63,072 bases of DNA from Desulfobulbaceae bacterium (lineage in GTDB: Bacteria > Desulfobacterota > Desulfobulbia > Desulfobulbales > SURF-16): NCBI GenBank assembly GCA_020444175.1, contig JAHLLM010000034.1:1-63072 (forward strand), written 5' to 3'. Of this stretch, positions 31,779-41,257 are shown piece by piece (positions within the stretch are counted from its first letter, which is position 1; each line of letters starts with the position of its first letter). The translations under genes and the position numbers were made by a program. The notes under the pieces were generated by a model, which was given only the letters and a program-made list of their open reading frames with translations, made no database searches and was not told the origin of the DNA.

Positions 31779-34319
31779 TTACACCGCCTGCAGTAAAGTC
31801 TGCATCATTTCGTCAGATGTGGTTATCAGCTTTGCCGCCACTGAATAAGCCTGCTGGAATTTTAAGAGATCAGCCATCTCTTCATCCAGAGAGACTCCGG
31901 ATGTTGCGTCTTTCATGGCGCTCAGCTGGTCGGTGATCAGGGAGTTATATTCAAGGTCTCTGGAAACCGTACGTCCTTTGAGGCCAATATCGCTCACCAG
32001 GGTGTTGTAAAAACCATCCAGAGTGTCCGTGGGGCTGCCGGTGAAGCGCACATATTCATAGGTCTGAATATTGCTGATGGCTAAAGAGTTAGATGAGTCT
32101 CCTCGGAAAATTTCTCCATGCTCATTCACGGTTCCTGCGGCAATATAGTCAAGGTTGTCGCTGACCGTACTGTTTATGCCGATGGAATCAGCGCTGTATC
32201 CGGTAAAAAAGGTGTTAATTCCTGCTGTGGCAAGAAAGTTGGAAGTATCTCCTCCAAAGGCAAATTGATGGTCCCCGTCAGGAGTCAGCACAAGTTTATT
32301 GTTCTGGACAGTGGCGTAGACCCAGGGGACGCTATCCCCTGTGGCGTTTGTGATGGAAATATTGATGGCATCGGCAACATCATACAGGTCATAGGCCCTT
32401 TCCATTGAAACTTCGACTGCTTGAGGATAGGCCAGCGTGTTGTCGGCATCGGTGTTGTAGAGCCAGATTTTAAAAGAGCCGCCGTCAGTTATCAGTTCGT
32501 CGGAGTATTCATAACCCCGCATGGATGCCAGGACCTGTCCATCTTCTGCGGTATAGGCAATCTGGCCGTCACCGCCTTCATCTGAAGCGCTTATGCTTCC
32601 TCCGCCAAGGCCAAGTTGGTCCAGGTACTGATCATCGACTCCGGCGTCAATATTTATTTCTCCGGCAGTTGCAAAGAGAGAAAGTCGACCTGTGTTGTGA
32701 GTTTCGTCGGCAACATAGGTGCCGTCCGTCAGGCCAAGCTGCTGTTCAAGCGCCGTATCTTCGGCTCCGGATAGAATTATTCTGGATTCATCGCCGAGAT
32801 TCGTGTTTCGTAAAATGATGGAGTTTGCCGCACCTCCGTTCGTTCCATCGCCGACAACCGCTTCTATGGTTATTTTCGGGATATTGCCCGGATTCAGAAC
32901 CGGATCATTGTAAGTGGTCAGGGCTGCGTTAATGGCATCGACCACATTCTGGGCAAAGGTCTGGTCTGTTCGGTCATCAAAGGGAGGACCTGGAAAAGCG
33001 CCGGACGTGGTATCAACCGTATAGCTGACATTAACGCCGTTCACTTGAAATGAAAGTGTACTGCCGTCGTCAGCAGGGGTCATTGGTGTGACAGCATTGC
33101 CTGAAACCTGTGTGGTCAGTTTGGCTGCTACTCCGGCAATGGCATCGTTAATGGCCTGGGCTGCATTATAGGTTTTCTGCATGGCAACCCCCTGGACTGC
33201 AGTGGCGCCTTCAATGATGCCTACGTCTCTGTTGTTGATAGTTATAGAGCCTGCAGGGATGGATTCCGTGGCTGTGGCGACATCAATGGTGCTCGTTAAT
33301 AAGGCTGTGTTTGCTGCGGCATCGGTACTGGTTACTTGTTCGGCAAAACGTATCAGTCCAACACCCTGGGAATGCTGTTGATTCACTTCACGGATCATGG
33401 CATTGGCCAAGGCGTCGAGGCGACCCATATAATTTTCCGCCTGACCTGGAACCAGTTCGTTATAAATTTCAACCCAGCCGCCCATTTTGCCGCCAAGCTC
33501 GTCACCTTCAGCAAGGGGGCTTTTTGTCTGGACTCCGTCGGATGCTGTACTGACCCATTGCAGCCTGTCATCAAGCCAGTCAATTTCCCAACTCTCATTG
33601 TTTTCAACCAGGGTATGGCCGTCAGCCATGAGAATTGTATAAGAGCCGTTGCCCACTTCAAAATAGTTGACCTCCATAAATCCGGATAAATCCTTAAGGA
33701 GACGGTCCCTTTCGTCACGAAGGTCATTTTGCTGTTTCAGGTCGCTTTCGGATGAAGCAATTTTTACATTAATATCAGCAAGCTGCCGGGTTAGTACATT
33801 GATATCATTTACAGCCGTGTTAATGCGGACACTGATGTCGGTTCGGGTTTGGGTGATTTCCCGGGTCATACTGTGCAACTGATCAATGAGAATTTGTGCC
33901 TGCTGCACAGTGGCTTCTCGGGTGGCAAGGGTTTCAGGATAGTCGGACAAGGTCTGCCATGTCGCCCAAAGTTCGCTCATCAGTTCATTGACGGCAAGGC
34001 CCGGAGCCTCGTTAAATGAGGTTTCCACAAGCCGCATGGCTTCTTCCTGGGCTTCAAGATTTGTCAGAGTGGCGTTCTGGCTGACCAGCCTTTTGACCAT
34101 GAATTGGTCGTAATGACGGGATATTTCCATGCCCTTGACGCCATTGCCGAAGAAACCTGCAGCTTCCGGTGATGGTGTTGATGTCTGGAGACGGAGGGAT
34201 TGACGGCTGTAACCCTGGGTGTCGACGTTGGCGATATTGTGACCAGCCACGGAAACCGACTGCTGATGGGTCAGCAGGGCATCTTTGGCTATGTTGAGTA
34301 CCTGTGAAATTCCGCCCAT
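31779..34319 (-). CDS. flgK: flagellar hook-associated protein FlgK, with one inserted module
   Basis: The 846-residue hook-associated protein 1 is larger than the usual 450-650. The N-terminus has the rod/hook motif HNIANVDTQGYSRQ, and the C-terminus ends with the FLG_C-type LLKFQQAYSVAAKLI. Between about residues 344 and 586 is one copy of the module also found three times in FlgL: TINNRDVG...AINDAI, DGTNGGAANSIILRN, ADETHNTGRLSL, LGLGGGS. It lies between flgN and flgL in the order expected for a hook-junction operon. Confidence 0.93.
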   Translation of the reverse strand: MGGISQVLNIAKDALLTHQQSVSVAGHNIANVDTQGYSRQSLRLQTSTPSPEAAGFFGNGVKGMEISRHYDQFMVKRLVSQNATLTNLEAQEEAMRLVETSFNEAPGLAVNELMSELWATWQTLSDYPETLATREATVQQAQILIDQLHSMTREITQTRTDISVRINTAVNDINVLTRQLADINVKIASSESDLKQQNDLRDERDRLLKDLSGFMEVNYFEVGNGSYTILMADGHTLVENNESWEIDWLDDRLQWVSTASDGVQTKSPLAEGDELGGKMGGWVEIYNELVPGQAENYMGRLDALANAMIREVNQQHSQGVGLIRFAEQVTSTDAAANTALLTSTIDVATATESIPAGSITINNRDVGIIEGATAVQGVAMQKTYNAAQAINDAIAGVAAKLTTQVSGNAVTPMTPADDGSTLSFQVNGVNVSYTVDTTSGAFPGPPFDDRTDQTFAQNVVDAINAALTTYNDPVLNPGNIPKITIEAVVGDGTNGGAANSIILRNTNLGDESRIILSGAEDTALEQQLGLTDGTYVADETHNTGRLSLFATAGEINIDAGVDDQYLDQLGLGGGSISASDEGGDGQIAYTAEDGQVLASMRGYEYSDELITDGGSFKIWLYNTDADNTLAYPQAVEVSMERAYDLYDVADAINISITNATGDSVPWVYATVQNNKLVLTPDGDHQFAFGGDTSNFLATAGINTFFTGYSADSIGINSTVSDNLDYIAAGTVNEHGEIFRGDSSNSLAISNIQTYEYVRFTGSPTDTLDGFYNTLVSDIGLKGRTVSRDLEYNSLITDQLSAMKDATSGVSLDEEMADLLKFQQAYSVAAKLITTSDEMMQTLLQAV

Positions 34320-34320
34320 T

Positions 34321-34887
34321 TTATACCTCTCTGCTCACAAGAGCCGGGGCAGAGCTTGCTTTCCCCTTACCCCCGCGGGTGCCGTAAAGGGGGACTTCTG
34401 CAATTTTACCGCAGATAAGGGAAATGGCATCGTTGATGTAGCCAAGAGTATCACTGGCAAAGTGTTTGTTTACCAGGTTGTTTCTTGTGATTTTTTCACG
34501 AAGGGCAGCAAGCTGGTCACGAAAATTTTTCATGGTCAGCGTTTGCTCCCGCGTCATGAAGGGGATAAGTTCGGCAAGTTTAATTATCCTGTTTTGGCCG
34601 TTTTCAGTGGTAACAATCTTGCCGGCCACCTCTTGAAGGGAGTGGTCGAGCTGGGCTATTTTTTTTAATTCCAATTCTTTTCTTTTGGTTAAATGGATCA
34701 AGGCATTCATGTCCATATTGATCAGTGCTTCCTTTTCAGCCTGCAGGAGCGCAAGAAAACCGGTGGAAATGGCTATCTGGCGTTTTAATATATCAAGAAT
34801 CAGAGGTAATGGGATTTCCTGATGCTTCTCTGTCTTGTTAATCCGGGGTGCTGTCTGTGCACTTTGTCTTTCTGTTTGTCTATTCAT
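34321..34887 (-). CDS. flgN: FlgN-like flagellar chaperone
   Basis: The 188-residue, highly helical protein has the FlgN pattern: LILDILKRQIAISTGFLALLQAEKEAL and LTKRKELELKKIAQLD. FlgN guards FlgK and FlgL before export. It is placed directly before flgK and overlaps flgJ by eight bases. A basic glutamine/arginine-rich N-terminal tail and a C-terminal tail are unusual but small. Confidence 0.82.
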   Translation of the reverse strand: MNRQTERQSAQTAPRINKTEKHQEIPLPLILDILKRQIAISTGFLALLQAEKEALINMDMNALIHLTKRKELELKKIAQLDHSLQEVAGKIVTTENGQNRIIKLAELIPFMTREQTLTMKNFRDQLAALREKITRNNLVNKHFASDTLGYINDAISLICGKIAEVPLYGTRGGKGKASSAPALVSREV

Positions 34888-35236
34888 TTTGAGAGTCCCC
34901 GTTTACAGGGTGTTTGGTGGTATCAAAAGCACTTAACTGCTCATAGAGAAGTTCACTGAGTCCGATTCCCTTTCCGTGTGCCATTTGTTTTGTCATTTCT
35001 TCATCAAGCATGGATTGATAAATTTTTTCCCCATAACTTTTTTCAAAGAGGCCCCCTTCCGGGATCATCTCCCGCATGGAGGACAGTATTTTGTTGAGTA
35101 GAATAGCCTCAAAATCCTCACAGGCTTCTTTGAGTTTTTTATTTTCAACCTTGTCGGTAAATTGCTTCTCTTTCATTTTATCGACAGACTGAAGACTTTC
35201 CTGAAATTGAAATGCGGCAGGTGAAATATTTCCCAT
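34880..35236 (-). CDS. flgJ: rod-binding protein FlgJ (N-terminal domain only)
   Basis: The 118-residue protein corresponds to the rod-capping half of FlgJ: LKEACEDFEAILLNKILSSM and the MTKQMAHGKGIGLSELLYEQL end. The muramidase domain present in enterobacterial FlgJ is absent, as in many Desulfobacterota, so peptidoglycan opening must come from another enzyme. It shares one base with the end of flgI and overlaps flgN. Confidence 0.88.
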   Translation of the reverse strand: MGNISPAAFQFQESLQSVDKMKEKQFTDKVENKKLKEACEDFEAILLNKILSSMREMIPEGGLFEKSYGEKIYQSMLDEEMTKQMAHGKGIGLSELLYEQLSAFDTTKHPVNGDSQNE

Positions 35237-36315
35237 CAGATAATCTCCAGGTCGGCATCAAGAGCTCCGGCAGCCTTTATTGACTGCAGGATGGCGATAA
35301 GATCCCTTGGGGTGACCCCGATTACATTTAAGGCTGTGACGAGCTCGCCAAGGGTTGCGCCGGGATTGACAGGCACCAGCTGGTTGCCTTGATCCTTGGC
35401 AATGACATTAAACTTGTCCAGAGGTGAAGTGTTTCTTTCATAGGTTTCCACTTCAACGTTTAAATTCCCATGGGCTACGGCAAGGGGCTTGAGTTGAACA
35501 TCCTGTCCCATGACCACGGTGCCTGTTCGTTCATCAATGATGACGCGAGCGGCAACGTCAGGCGTGATCTCAATATTTTCCAGAGTTGCCATCAGCATGA
35601 CTTCATTGTCGGCAAATTCTTCCGGCACGAGAATATTAACCGTGGCACTGTCTTTCGCCTTGGCATACTTTCCTGCAAGTTGGTCGTTAATGGCATTAAC
35701 AGCACGGCTCATGGTGGTAAAATCAGGCGAGTTGAGATGAAGCACGATTTCTTCCTTGCCAAGAAAAGTTGTTCCTGTTTCCCTTTCAACACTTGCGCCG
35801 TTGGGAATGCGGGCAACCGTAACGTGATATTGCTGACTTCGTCCCGCTCCTGTTTCAGCCTCAAAACCGCCAATACTGACCGGTCCCTGGGCCACGGCGT
35901 ACACCTTGCCGTCAAGGGCCTTTAATGGTGTGGCAACAAGGGTGCCGCCCTGCAGAGAGTTTGCATCTCCAAGTGCGGAAAGAGTGACATCGATGGATTG
36001 TCCGGGTTTGCTGAAAGGTGGGAGAGTGGCTGTTACCATGACTCCGGCCACGTTTTTGACCTTCACGTCGTTTTTGTCAATATGCACGCCCATGTTTTCG
36101 AGCATGTTTACCAGGGCTTGACTGGTAAAAGGGGATTTGTTGCCGTCGCCCGTACCGTCAAGACCGACTACCAGGCCATAGCCTACAAGTTGGTTGGTGC
36201 GTACTCCTTTTACCGAGGCAACGTCTTTGAGCCGGACGGCATCTGCCCGGTTCAAGGGGGATAAGAGAAAAGCACTCAGGGTAAAAAGAAAAAGGAGAAC
36301 TCGTGTACGATTCAT
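35236..36315 (-). CDS. flgI: flagellar P-ring protein FlgI
   Basis: The 359-residue periplasmic P-ring protein has a cleavable signal (TRVLLFLFTLSAFLL) and then the conserved RLKDVASVKGVRTNQLVGYGLVVGLDGTGD in the mature start. I use the ATG at 36315, since AGGAAA precedes it and a sigma-54 promoter lies 66 bases upstream. An 85-residue in-frame extension would have to cross that promoter and is rejected. It is first of the flgI-flgJ-flgN-flgK-flgL run. Confidence 0.95.
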   Translation of the reverse strand: MNRTRVLLFLFTLSAFLLSPLNRADAVRLKDVASVKGVRTNQLVGYGLVVGLDGTGDGNKSPFTSQALVNMLENMGVHIDKNDVKVKNVAGVMVTATLPPFSKPGQSIDVTLSALGDANSLQGGTLVATPLKALDGKVYAVAQGPVSIGGFEAETGAGRSQQYHVTVARIPNGASVERETGTTFLGKEEIVLHLNSPDFTTMSRAVNAINDQLAGKYAKAKDSATVNILVPEEFADNEVMLMATLENIEITPDVAARVIIDERTGTVVMGQDVQLKPLAVAHGNLNVEVETYERNTSPLDKFNVIAKDQGNQLVPVNPGATLGELVTALNVIGVTPRDLIAILQSIKAAGALDADLEII

Positions 36316-36380
36316 TTTTAGTTTCCTGTGTTTCTGGAAAAGAGGTTTAGTAAAAAAAATTGCTCTGACTTTGATAAAAG

Positions 36381-36397
36381 AGCAAAGGCTGTGCCAC
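36381..36397 (-). promoter_or_regulatory. sigma-54 promoter of flgI
   Basis: On the minus strand TGGCAC-AGCCT-TTGCT has the invariant GG and GC exactly ten bases apart, as RpoN promoters require. It lies 66 bases before the flgI start and should drive flgI and the genes after it. Confidence 0.8.
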
Positions 36398-36530
36398 GAG
36401 TTGCTGCTGCTGGCTGAATAAGGCATGTGTCGGGTAAAAAGCTGTATAATCAGGTAGATGTGATGGTGTGCATCGCCTCCGGCAAAATTACGGTCCGCAT
36501 AAATAAGAGGGAAAAATATTCCTACCCGCA

Positions 36531-37247
36531 CTAAAAAGGCCAGAGAACATCTAGTCCCCTGGCAAGCCATCCTGGTTGCTGTTTTTCGCTGATAACACCT
36601 GTCCCGCTGTATTCAATCCGTGCGTTGGCAATGTAGGAGGATTTAATGGAGTTGTCAGGGGAGATATCGCGGGGACGAACAATTCCGGAAACAACAAGAA
36701 ACTGGGTTTCATTGTTTACCCTGATTTCTCGGTAACCCTGAATAACCAGGTTGCCCTCCATGGTTACATCAATAACCCTGGCAGATAATGTTGCGGTAAC
36801 CGTGCTGTTTCTTTCAGTTTCGCCTTTACCTTCAAAATCGTTGGTGCTGTTTGCCTGGAGGCTTGTGGCTGATGGGGTGAAGTTTGCATTTTTAGCGGAA
36901 AGCCATTTTTCAAAACCGAAAAACTGGGTTATACCGGCTTCAACAGTTGCTTCTCTTTCTGTCTTGGTCCTTGCTGATTTTTTGCCGTTTGAAGTTTCCA
37001 CAACTTCCACCATGATGATATCCCCAACCTTACTGGCCCTGCTGTCCTTGTAAAGGTCCATGGCCTGATCACTGTAGAGAGATCCTTCCGTGGGCGAAGT
37101 TTGCTGAGGTCGAACCTCGGGCATGGCAAAGCGGTCAGGCATGGTGCTCTTCTTCACTGTGTCCGTTTTTGCCGAACATCCTGCGACAAGCAGGATGCCA
37201 AGTAAAAGGAGAGGGAATTTTCTAAAAGAATATCTTTTTGTTTTCAT
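36531..37247 (-). CDS. flgH: flagellar L-ring lipoprotein FlgH
   Basis: The 238-residue outer-membrane lipoprotein has a lipobox LLVAGC (C24). The FlgH core includes SLYSDQAMDLYKDSRASKVGDIIMVEV and the C-terminal LVIQGYREIRVNNETQFLVVSG segment. It forms the outer-membrane bushing with the FlgI P-ring. It lies between flgA and flgI; the 215-base gap to flgI holds that gene's own promoter. Confidence 0.95.
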   Translation of the reverse strand: MKTKRYSFRKFPLLLLGILLVAGCSAKTDTVKKSTMPDRFAMPEVRPQQTSPTEGSLYSDQAMDLYKDSRASKVGDIIMVEVVETSNGKKSARTKTEREATVEAGITQFFGFEKWLSAKNANFTPSATSLQANSTNDFEGKGETERNSTVTATLSARVIDVTMEGNLVIQGYREIRVNNETQFLVVSGIVRPRDISPDNSIKSSYIANARIEYSGTGVISEKQQPGWLARGLDVLWPF

Positions 37248-37323
37248 GTGTTACCTCTGCTGTGGTCGCGTCGATTCTTGCAAGAACGTCAAATTTTAAT
37301 TTATGGCAATCAGGATTGTGCAT

Positions 37324-38064
37324 TTATAAATCGACCTGTACATGCCCCTCGTCAATAACTCGTGCGTGGAGAAGTCTGTGGCTTGTCAGGTTTTTTACGC
37401 GGACAATCTCACCAAGCGAGCCGTCTGATCGGACTTCACCCTTGGTTGTGACGCGCAGGGATTTGTTTTGCGCCACAATGGTCACCATGTCTCCGCGTTT
37501 GACCAGAAGGGGATTTTGCAGCAGTTTGCCGTAAAGGATGCTTCCTGGTTGAAGTGATTTTTTCAGTTTCTTGCCAATAGCATCTTCCGTCCGACGGATA
37601 ATGTCATTCCCCAGCATGGAAATGTCACGAAAGTCCGGCTCCAGATCATGTGCATCAATAATTTTGTCTGCCGGCAGAGAGTCTGCCAGGCAAATTACAG
37701 TACCCCAGAAGTGAATGGTCCCATTCATGCGGATAGTGACGTATTCTTTGCCATTTACAGAGAGAGATGCCGTAATAAATTTTTTGCCCGGAGAGTTTAC
37801 TTTGGGTTCCCGAATGAGATGATAGCTGATATTTCCATATGGCAGTCTGACGCTTTCCGGTTGCACAGCAAAGTCTGTCACCGTTATTTCCTCCGCATCC
37901 TCCGTATTCAATTTGGTGATGGTTTCTGAAAAAAAATCCTGAAAGTCTGCTCTTGAAAGAATTATTTCTTTGCTTATGCCAATCGGAGGAGACGCAAAAA
38001 CGCTTTGGGCCCAGAGGAAAAGGCAGCAAAGCAGAGTGATACAGGAAATATTGTTGCGTGTCAT
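37324..38064 (-). CDS. flgA: flagella basal body P-ring formation protein FlgA
   Basis: The 246-residue periplasmic chaperone for FlgI has a signal peptide (ISCITLLCCLFLWAQSVFA) and a C-terminal SAF-like domain (GSILYGKLLQNPLLVKRGDMVTIVA ... VRVKNLTSHRLLHARV). It begins two bases after the flgG stop and precedes flgH, the usual flgF-flgG-flgA-flgH order. Confidence 0.9.
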   Translation of the reverse strand: MTRNNISCITLLCCLFLWAQSVFASPPIGISKEIILSRADFQDFFSETITKLNTEDAEEITVTDFAVQPESVRLPYGNISYHLIREPKVNSPGKKFITASLSVNGKEYVTIRMNGTIHFWGTVICLADSLPADKIIDAHDLEPDFRDISMLGNDIIRRTEDAIGKKLKKSLQPGSILYGKLLQNPLLVKRGDMVTIVAQNKSLRVTTKGEVRSDGSLGEIVRVKNLTSHRLLHARVIDEGHVQVDL

Positions 38065-38066
38065 TT

Positions 38067-38849
38067 TTACCGTACCAGGTTATTGGATATCTCAAGGAGC
38101 TGGTCAGCTGTTGTTACGCCCTTGGAGTTTGATTCAAATGCTCTCTGGGTGATGATAAGGTTGACCATTTCCTCGGTCACATTGACATTGGAGGCTTCCA
38201 GGAAGCCCTGGGAAAGGGTGCCCATGCCGTTTGTGCCAGGGTTTTCCTCGCGGGGGTCACCTGATGCCTCGGTGGGAAGAAAGTTATTGCTCCCCACAGC
38301 TTTAAGCCCGGCCGGGTTGATAAAGTCGTGCAGGGTGATCTGTACAGAGGCAATGGTGTCCTGTGCCGCATCGAGCGCTGACAGCATGCCGTTTGAGTCT
38401 ACTTCAATGGCAACGGTTTCATCTGGAACGGAAAATTCCGGCTGTATTCTGTCCCCATTGCTGGTGACAATGTAGCCGTCACTGTCAATTTTAAAGGCTC
38501 CGGCCCGGGTGTAATACTCCACTCCGTCTCTGATGATCTGGAAGAAGCCCCTTCCTTCAATTGCCCAGTCGAGCTCGTTGCCGGTGTTTGCATAGTCTCC
38601 CTGGGTAAAGACTTTATAAACCGCTGTGGGGCGTACACCCATACCTACCTGAACACCTGTCGGGACCTGACCTCCGCCAACGGTTTCAGCGCCAACCGCA
38701 CGCATGGAATTGTAAAAAAGGTCTTCGAATTGGGTCTGGCTTTTTTTGAAACCGCCGGTATTGACGTTGGCCAGGTTATTTGAAATAACATTAAGCTGTA
38801 TTTCCTGGGCATTCATGCCGGTGGTGGAGGAATAAAGTGCGCGAATCAT
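38067..38849 (-). CDS. flgG: flagellar distal rod protein FlgG
   Basis: The 260-residue distal rod protein has N-terminal MIRALYSSTTGMNAQEIQLNVISNNLANVNTGG-type motif (rod/hook signature SNNLANVNT) and a C-terminal VTEEMVNLIITQRAFESNSKG segment. The length is exactly that of canonical FlgG. AAAGGAG stands ahead of the ATG. flgF lies 145 bases upstream on the same strand. Confidence 0.96.
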   Translation of the reverse strand: MIRALYSSTTGMNAQEIQLNVISNNLANVNTGGFKKSQTQFEDLFYNSMRAVGAETVGGGQVPTGVQVGMGVRPTAVYKVFTQGDYANTGNELDWAIEGRGFFQIIRDGVEYYTRAGAFKIDSDGYIVTSNGDRIQPEFSVPDETVAIEVDSNGMLSALDAAQDTIASVQITLHDFINPAGLKAVGSNNFLPTEASGDPREENPGTNGMGTLSQGFLEASNVNVTEEMVNLIITQRAFESNSKGVTTADQLLEISNNLVR

Positions 38850-38994
38850 GGGGTCTCCTTTATTTGACTAATGCAAGTGAGAGTGTCTCAAAGCCGATCA
38901 ATCATGATTTTGTAATAAAGTATTTTTGAGTGGAATTTTTTCTGCCGCTCTCTTTTAAAGAATAATTTTCTGCGGAAAAGAGTCAAAAAAGTGG

Positions 38995-39726
38995 TTATCC
39001 AGTCAATTTCCCGACGGTGTTAATTGCTCTTCCGTCAATATCGTCAAAGGTACGGATTATCTTCTGCTGTGTTTCATAGGCCCGGTGCAGGTCAAGCATT
39101 GTGGTCATTTCCGTGACCAGAGTAACGTTTGAGGCCTCCAGAAAACCTTGTCGTATTGTGAAGTCTGCAGCGGGTATTTCCGGGGCCGCTCCTTCCTTGA
39201 GGCGGAACAGGTTTGTTCCCTCTTTTTCAATGCCTGTAAGGTCATTGAAGGTGGCAATGTCAAGAGCGCCTGCTTCATTTCCGTCAACATTTATGGTTCC
39301 GTCTCTGCCGACGGCTACATTCTGTCCTTCGATGACAATGGGGCCTCCATCGCCTAAAACAAGGTAGCCGTCGGGGTTGACAAGCTGCCCTTCATTGTTG
39401 ACGTTAAAGTTCCCGGCCCTTGAGTAACGGACGCCAAGCGGAGTTTGAAGTTTGAAAAATCCATCGCCGCTGATGGCGAAATCAAATTGATTGCCCGTGC
39501 TTTTTACAGATCCTTCCTGCTGATTTGTCAGTATTTTTAATGCCTTGCCAACCCGTTGCCGGTCTTCGTTTGTTTTGTAAAGCATCTCCCAGAATGTGAT
39601 GTCTTCTTTCTTGTATCCAGGAGTATCAACATTGGCCAGATTGTTGGAAATCTGGTTTAAGCGCTGGCTTTGGGCAAGCATTGTCTCAGTGCCTTCAATG
39701 AGACCGAGTCGATTTTGAATAAACAT
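38995..39726 (-). CDS. flgF: flagellar proximal rod protein FlgF
   Basis: The 243-residue flagellar hook-basal body protein has the rod signature ISNNLANVDTPGYKKED and a C-terminal TTMLDLHRAYETQQKIIRT. The order before flgG and the similar length favour FlgF. A sigma-54 promoter is found 33 bases upstream of the start, and CGGAGG precedes the ATG. Confidence 0.92.
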   Translation of the reverse strand: MFIQNRLGLIEGTETMLAQSQRLNQISNNLANVDTPGYKKEDITFWEMLYKTNEDRQRVGKALKILTNQQEGSVKSTGNQFDFAISGDGFFKLQTPLGVRYSRAGNFNVNNEGQLVNPDGYLVLGDGGPIVIEGQNVAVGRDGTINVDGNEAGALDIATFNDLTGIEKEGTNLFRLKEGAAPEIPAADFTIRQGFLEASNVTLVTEMTTMLDLHRAYETQQKIIRTFDDIDGRAINTVGKLTG

Positions 39727-40035
39727 AAACCCTCCGAAAAAGTATTTTTTTCTATTTTGTGCAACTCATGTGCCAAGCGGGTGAGGTTGAAGGAGTGGCT
39801 TCATTTGAAAAGACAAATGAAAAGCTTGAAGTGGCTCCGGTAGGGGAATGAGCAAATGAAAGAATGCAACATGGTAGGGGAGATATATTGGGGGACTGAG
39901 CGGAAGGAGTATTTTTGAACGGCATAGGGGGGGGAAGATTTTTCCCAGTGCTTTTTGGCGCGATCAGAGAAAGGTCACTTTCGATCTGAAGGAAGTCTGA
40001 TTGAGTTACAGTTATTTTTGTTTAAGCAATGTGTT
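39727..40035. other. 309-base spacer upstream of flgF
   Basis: It contains the flgF sigma-54 promoter near its left end. The remainder, G-rich around 39930, shows nothing recognisable. Confidence 0.5.
39759..39776 (-). promoter_or_regulatory. sigma-54 promoter of the flgF operon
   Basis: The minus strand reads TTGGCACATGAGTTGCAC: TGGCAC and TTGCA with GG and GC ten bases apart. It is a close match to the RpoN consensus just upstream of flgF. Confidence 0.85.
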
Positions 40036-40329
40036 TTATTTGAATTTCTGATTGGTCCTGTAGACAAAAGCCAGGATCTCTGCAACAACGAAGTAAGTTG
40101 ATTCCGGTATTTCATCGTTTATTTCAAGCTTGGAGAGAATTTCCACAAGATCAGCATCCTGGTGGATGGGGATGCCGTGCTCATGGGCCAGTTCCAGCAG
40201 TTTTTCGGCGAGATGGCCCGCCCCCTTGCCGATGAGCTTCGGAGAGCTATCTTTTTCCTGGTCATAACGGAGAGCAACCGCCTTTTGTCGTTTGATCTCC
40301 GAGGCTGATTTTTTTTTACCTGTGGTCAT
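40036..40329 (-). CDS. FlhB C-terminal-like protein (EscU/YscU/FlhB switch family)
   Basis: The protein corresponds to the cytoplasmic tail of FlhB, the substrate-specificity switch of the flagellar export gate: KAVALRYDQEKDSSPKLIGKG, then LAHEHGIPIHQDADLVEILSKLEINDEIP. The membrane part is missing, and the self-cleaving NPTH motif expected just before AVAL is replaced by KRQK. Stand-alone FlhB-tail proteins are known and can partly replace the FlhB tail. The ATG at 40329 (97 aa) is the likely start; an in-frame extension to 40437 lacks support. Confidence 0.82.
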   Translation of the reverse strand: MTTGKKKSASEIKRQKAVALRYDQEKDSSPKLIGKGAGHLAEKLLELAHEHGIPIHQDADLVEILSKLEINDEIPESTYFVVAEILAFVYRTNQKFK

Positions 40330-40529
40330 TGCTTTGGGCTTTAGAGATATTTTTTTTGTGTTAAAATGAAATGCAATAATATTGCAAAAAATCCCGCAAC
40401 TGGCCATCCGCCAATGCAATGTCAACAACGGAAACATCTTTCAGCGGCGGTTGAGCGGGTTTTTATCTTTTGAGAGCAGAAAGCTCAACTCGTCTTTTCC
40501 CATTGGAACGGAAACACATATAATTTTCA

Positions 40530-41222
40530 ATGAAATTTAATAATCTCCTTTCGGGTAGATTCATAAAGCGCTATAAACGTTTTCTTGTTGATGTTGAGCT
40601 TGATGATGGTTCTCTGCTGACTGTCCATTGTCCCAACACCGGGAGTATGAGGGGCTGTCTCGATCCCGGAAATCCTGTACTTTTATCGCACTCAGACAAC
40701 CCTAAGCGGAAGTATGCCCACACCCTGGAGATGATCCAGGTGAGAGGAATTTGGGTTGGCATCAACACCGGTCGTACCAATCATCTGGTTCGCGAAGCAA
40801 TTGAAAATGGTGTGGTAGCTGATTTTGGCAGCATTGATACGATAAAGGCTGAGATCAAGGTGTCTGCTAAGAGCAGGCTGGATTTTTTGCTCACGAGAGG
40901 TGGCGAAAAGATATATATAGAAGTAAAGAACTGTACACTGGTCGAAGATAAAAAAGCATTTTTCCCTGATGCAGTAACCAGTCGTGGCACGAAACATTTG
41001 CAGGAGTTGATGGAGCTAAAGGAAAATGGGCATGAAGCGGCTATTTTTTTTTGTGTTCAGCGTATGGATGCTACGGTTTTTTCTCCTGCATGGCACGTAG
41101 ACCCTGTTTATGCCAAAACGCTTAAGAAAGCCCAGGAGTCCGGTGTGATGGTGCTGGCTTATGAGGCTTCTGTTCAACCTGGAGAAATTTCAGTCAGTCA
41201 CAGGTTGCCCGTGGAATTATAG
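40530..41222 (+). CDS. sfsA: SfsA family DNA/RNA nuclease (sugar fermentation stimulation protein)
   Basis: The 230-residue protein has an N-terminal OB-like part ([27 protein letters not shown]) and a PD-(D/E)XK nuclease core (RLDFLL...[11 protein letters not shown], then [16 protein letters not shown]). SfsA was first described as a maltose-gene regulator in E. coli and binds or cleaves nucleic acid. Length and motifs are canonical. It precedes queC by 35 bases. Confidence 0.94.
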   Translation: MKFNNLLSGRFIKRYKRFLVDVELDDGSLLTVHCPNTGSMRGCLDPGNPVLLSHSDNPKRKYAHTLEMIQVRGIWVGINTGRTNHLVREAIENGVVADFGSIDTIKAEIKVSAKSRLDFLLTRGGEKIYIEVKNCTLVEDKKAFFPDAVTSRGTKHLQELMELKENGHEAAIFFCVQRMDATVFSPAWHVDPVYAKTLKKAQESGVMVLAYEASVQPGEISVSHRLPVEL

Positions 41223-41257
41223 GGGCAGTTGTTCCTGCCTTTTTAAAAAAAATATTT

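Noticed and set aside
35236-36570. A longer FlgI start at 36570 adding 85 residues
   Set aside because: The extension spans a well-formed sigma-54 promoter (36381-36397). The signal peptide begins at the ATG at 36315, which has a good Shine-Dalgarno.
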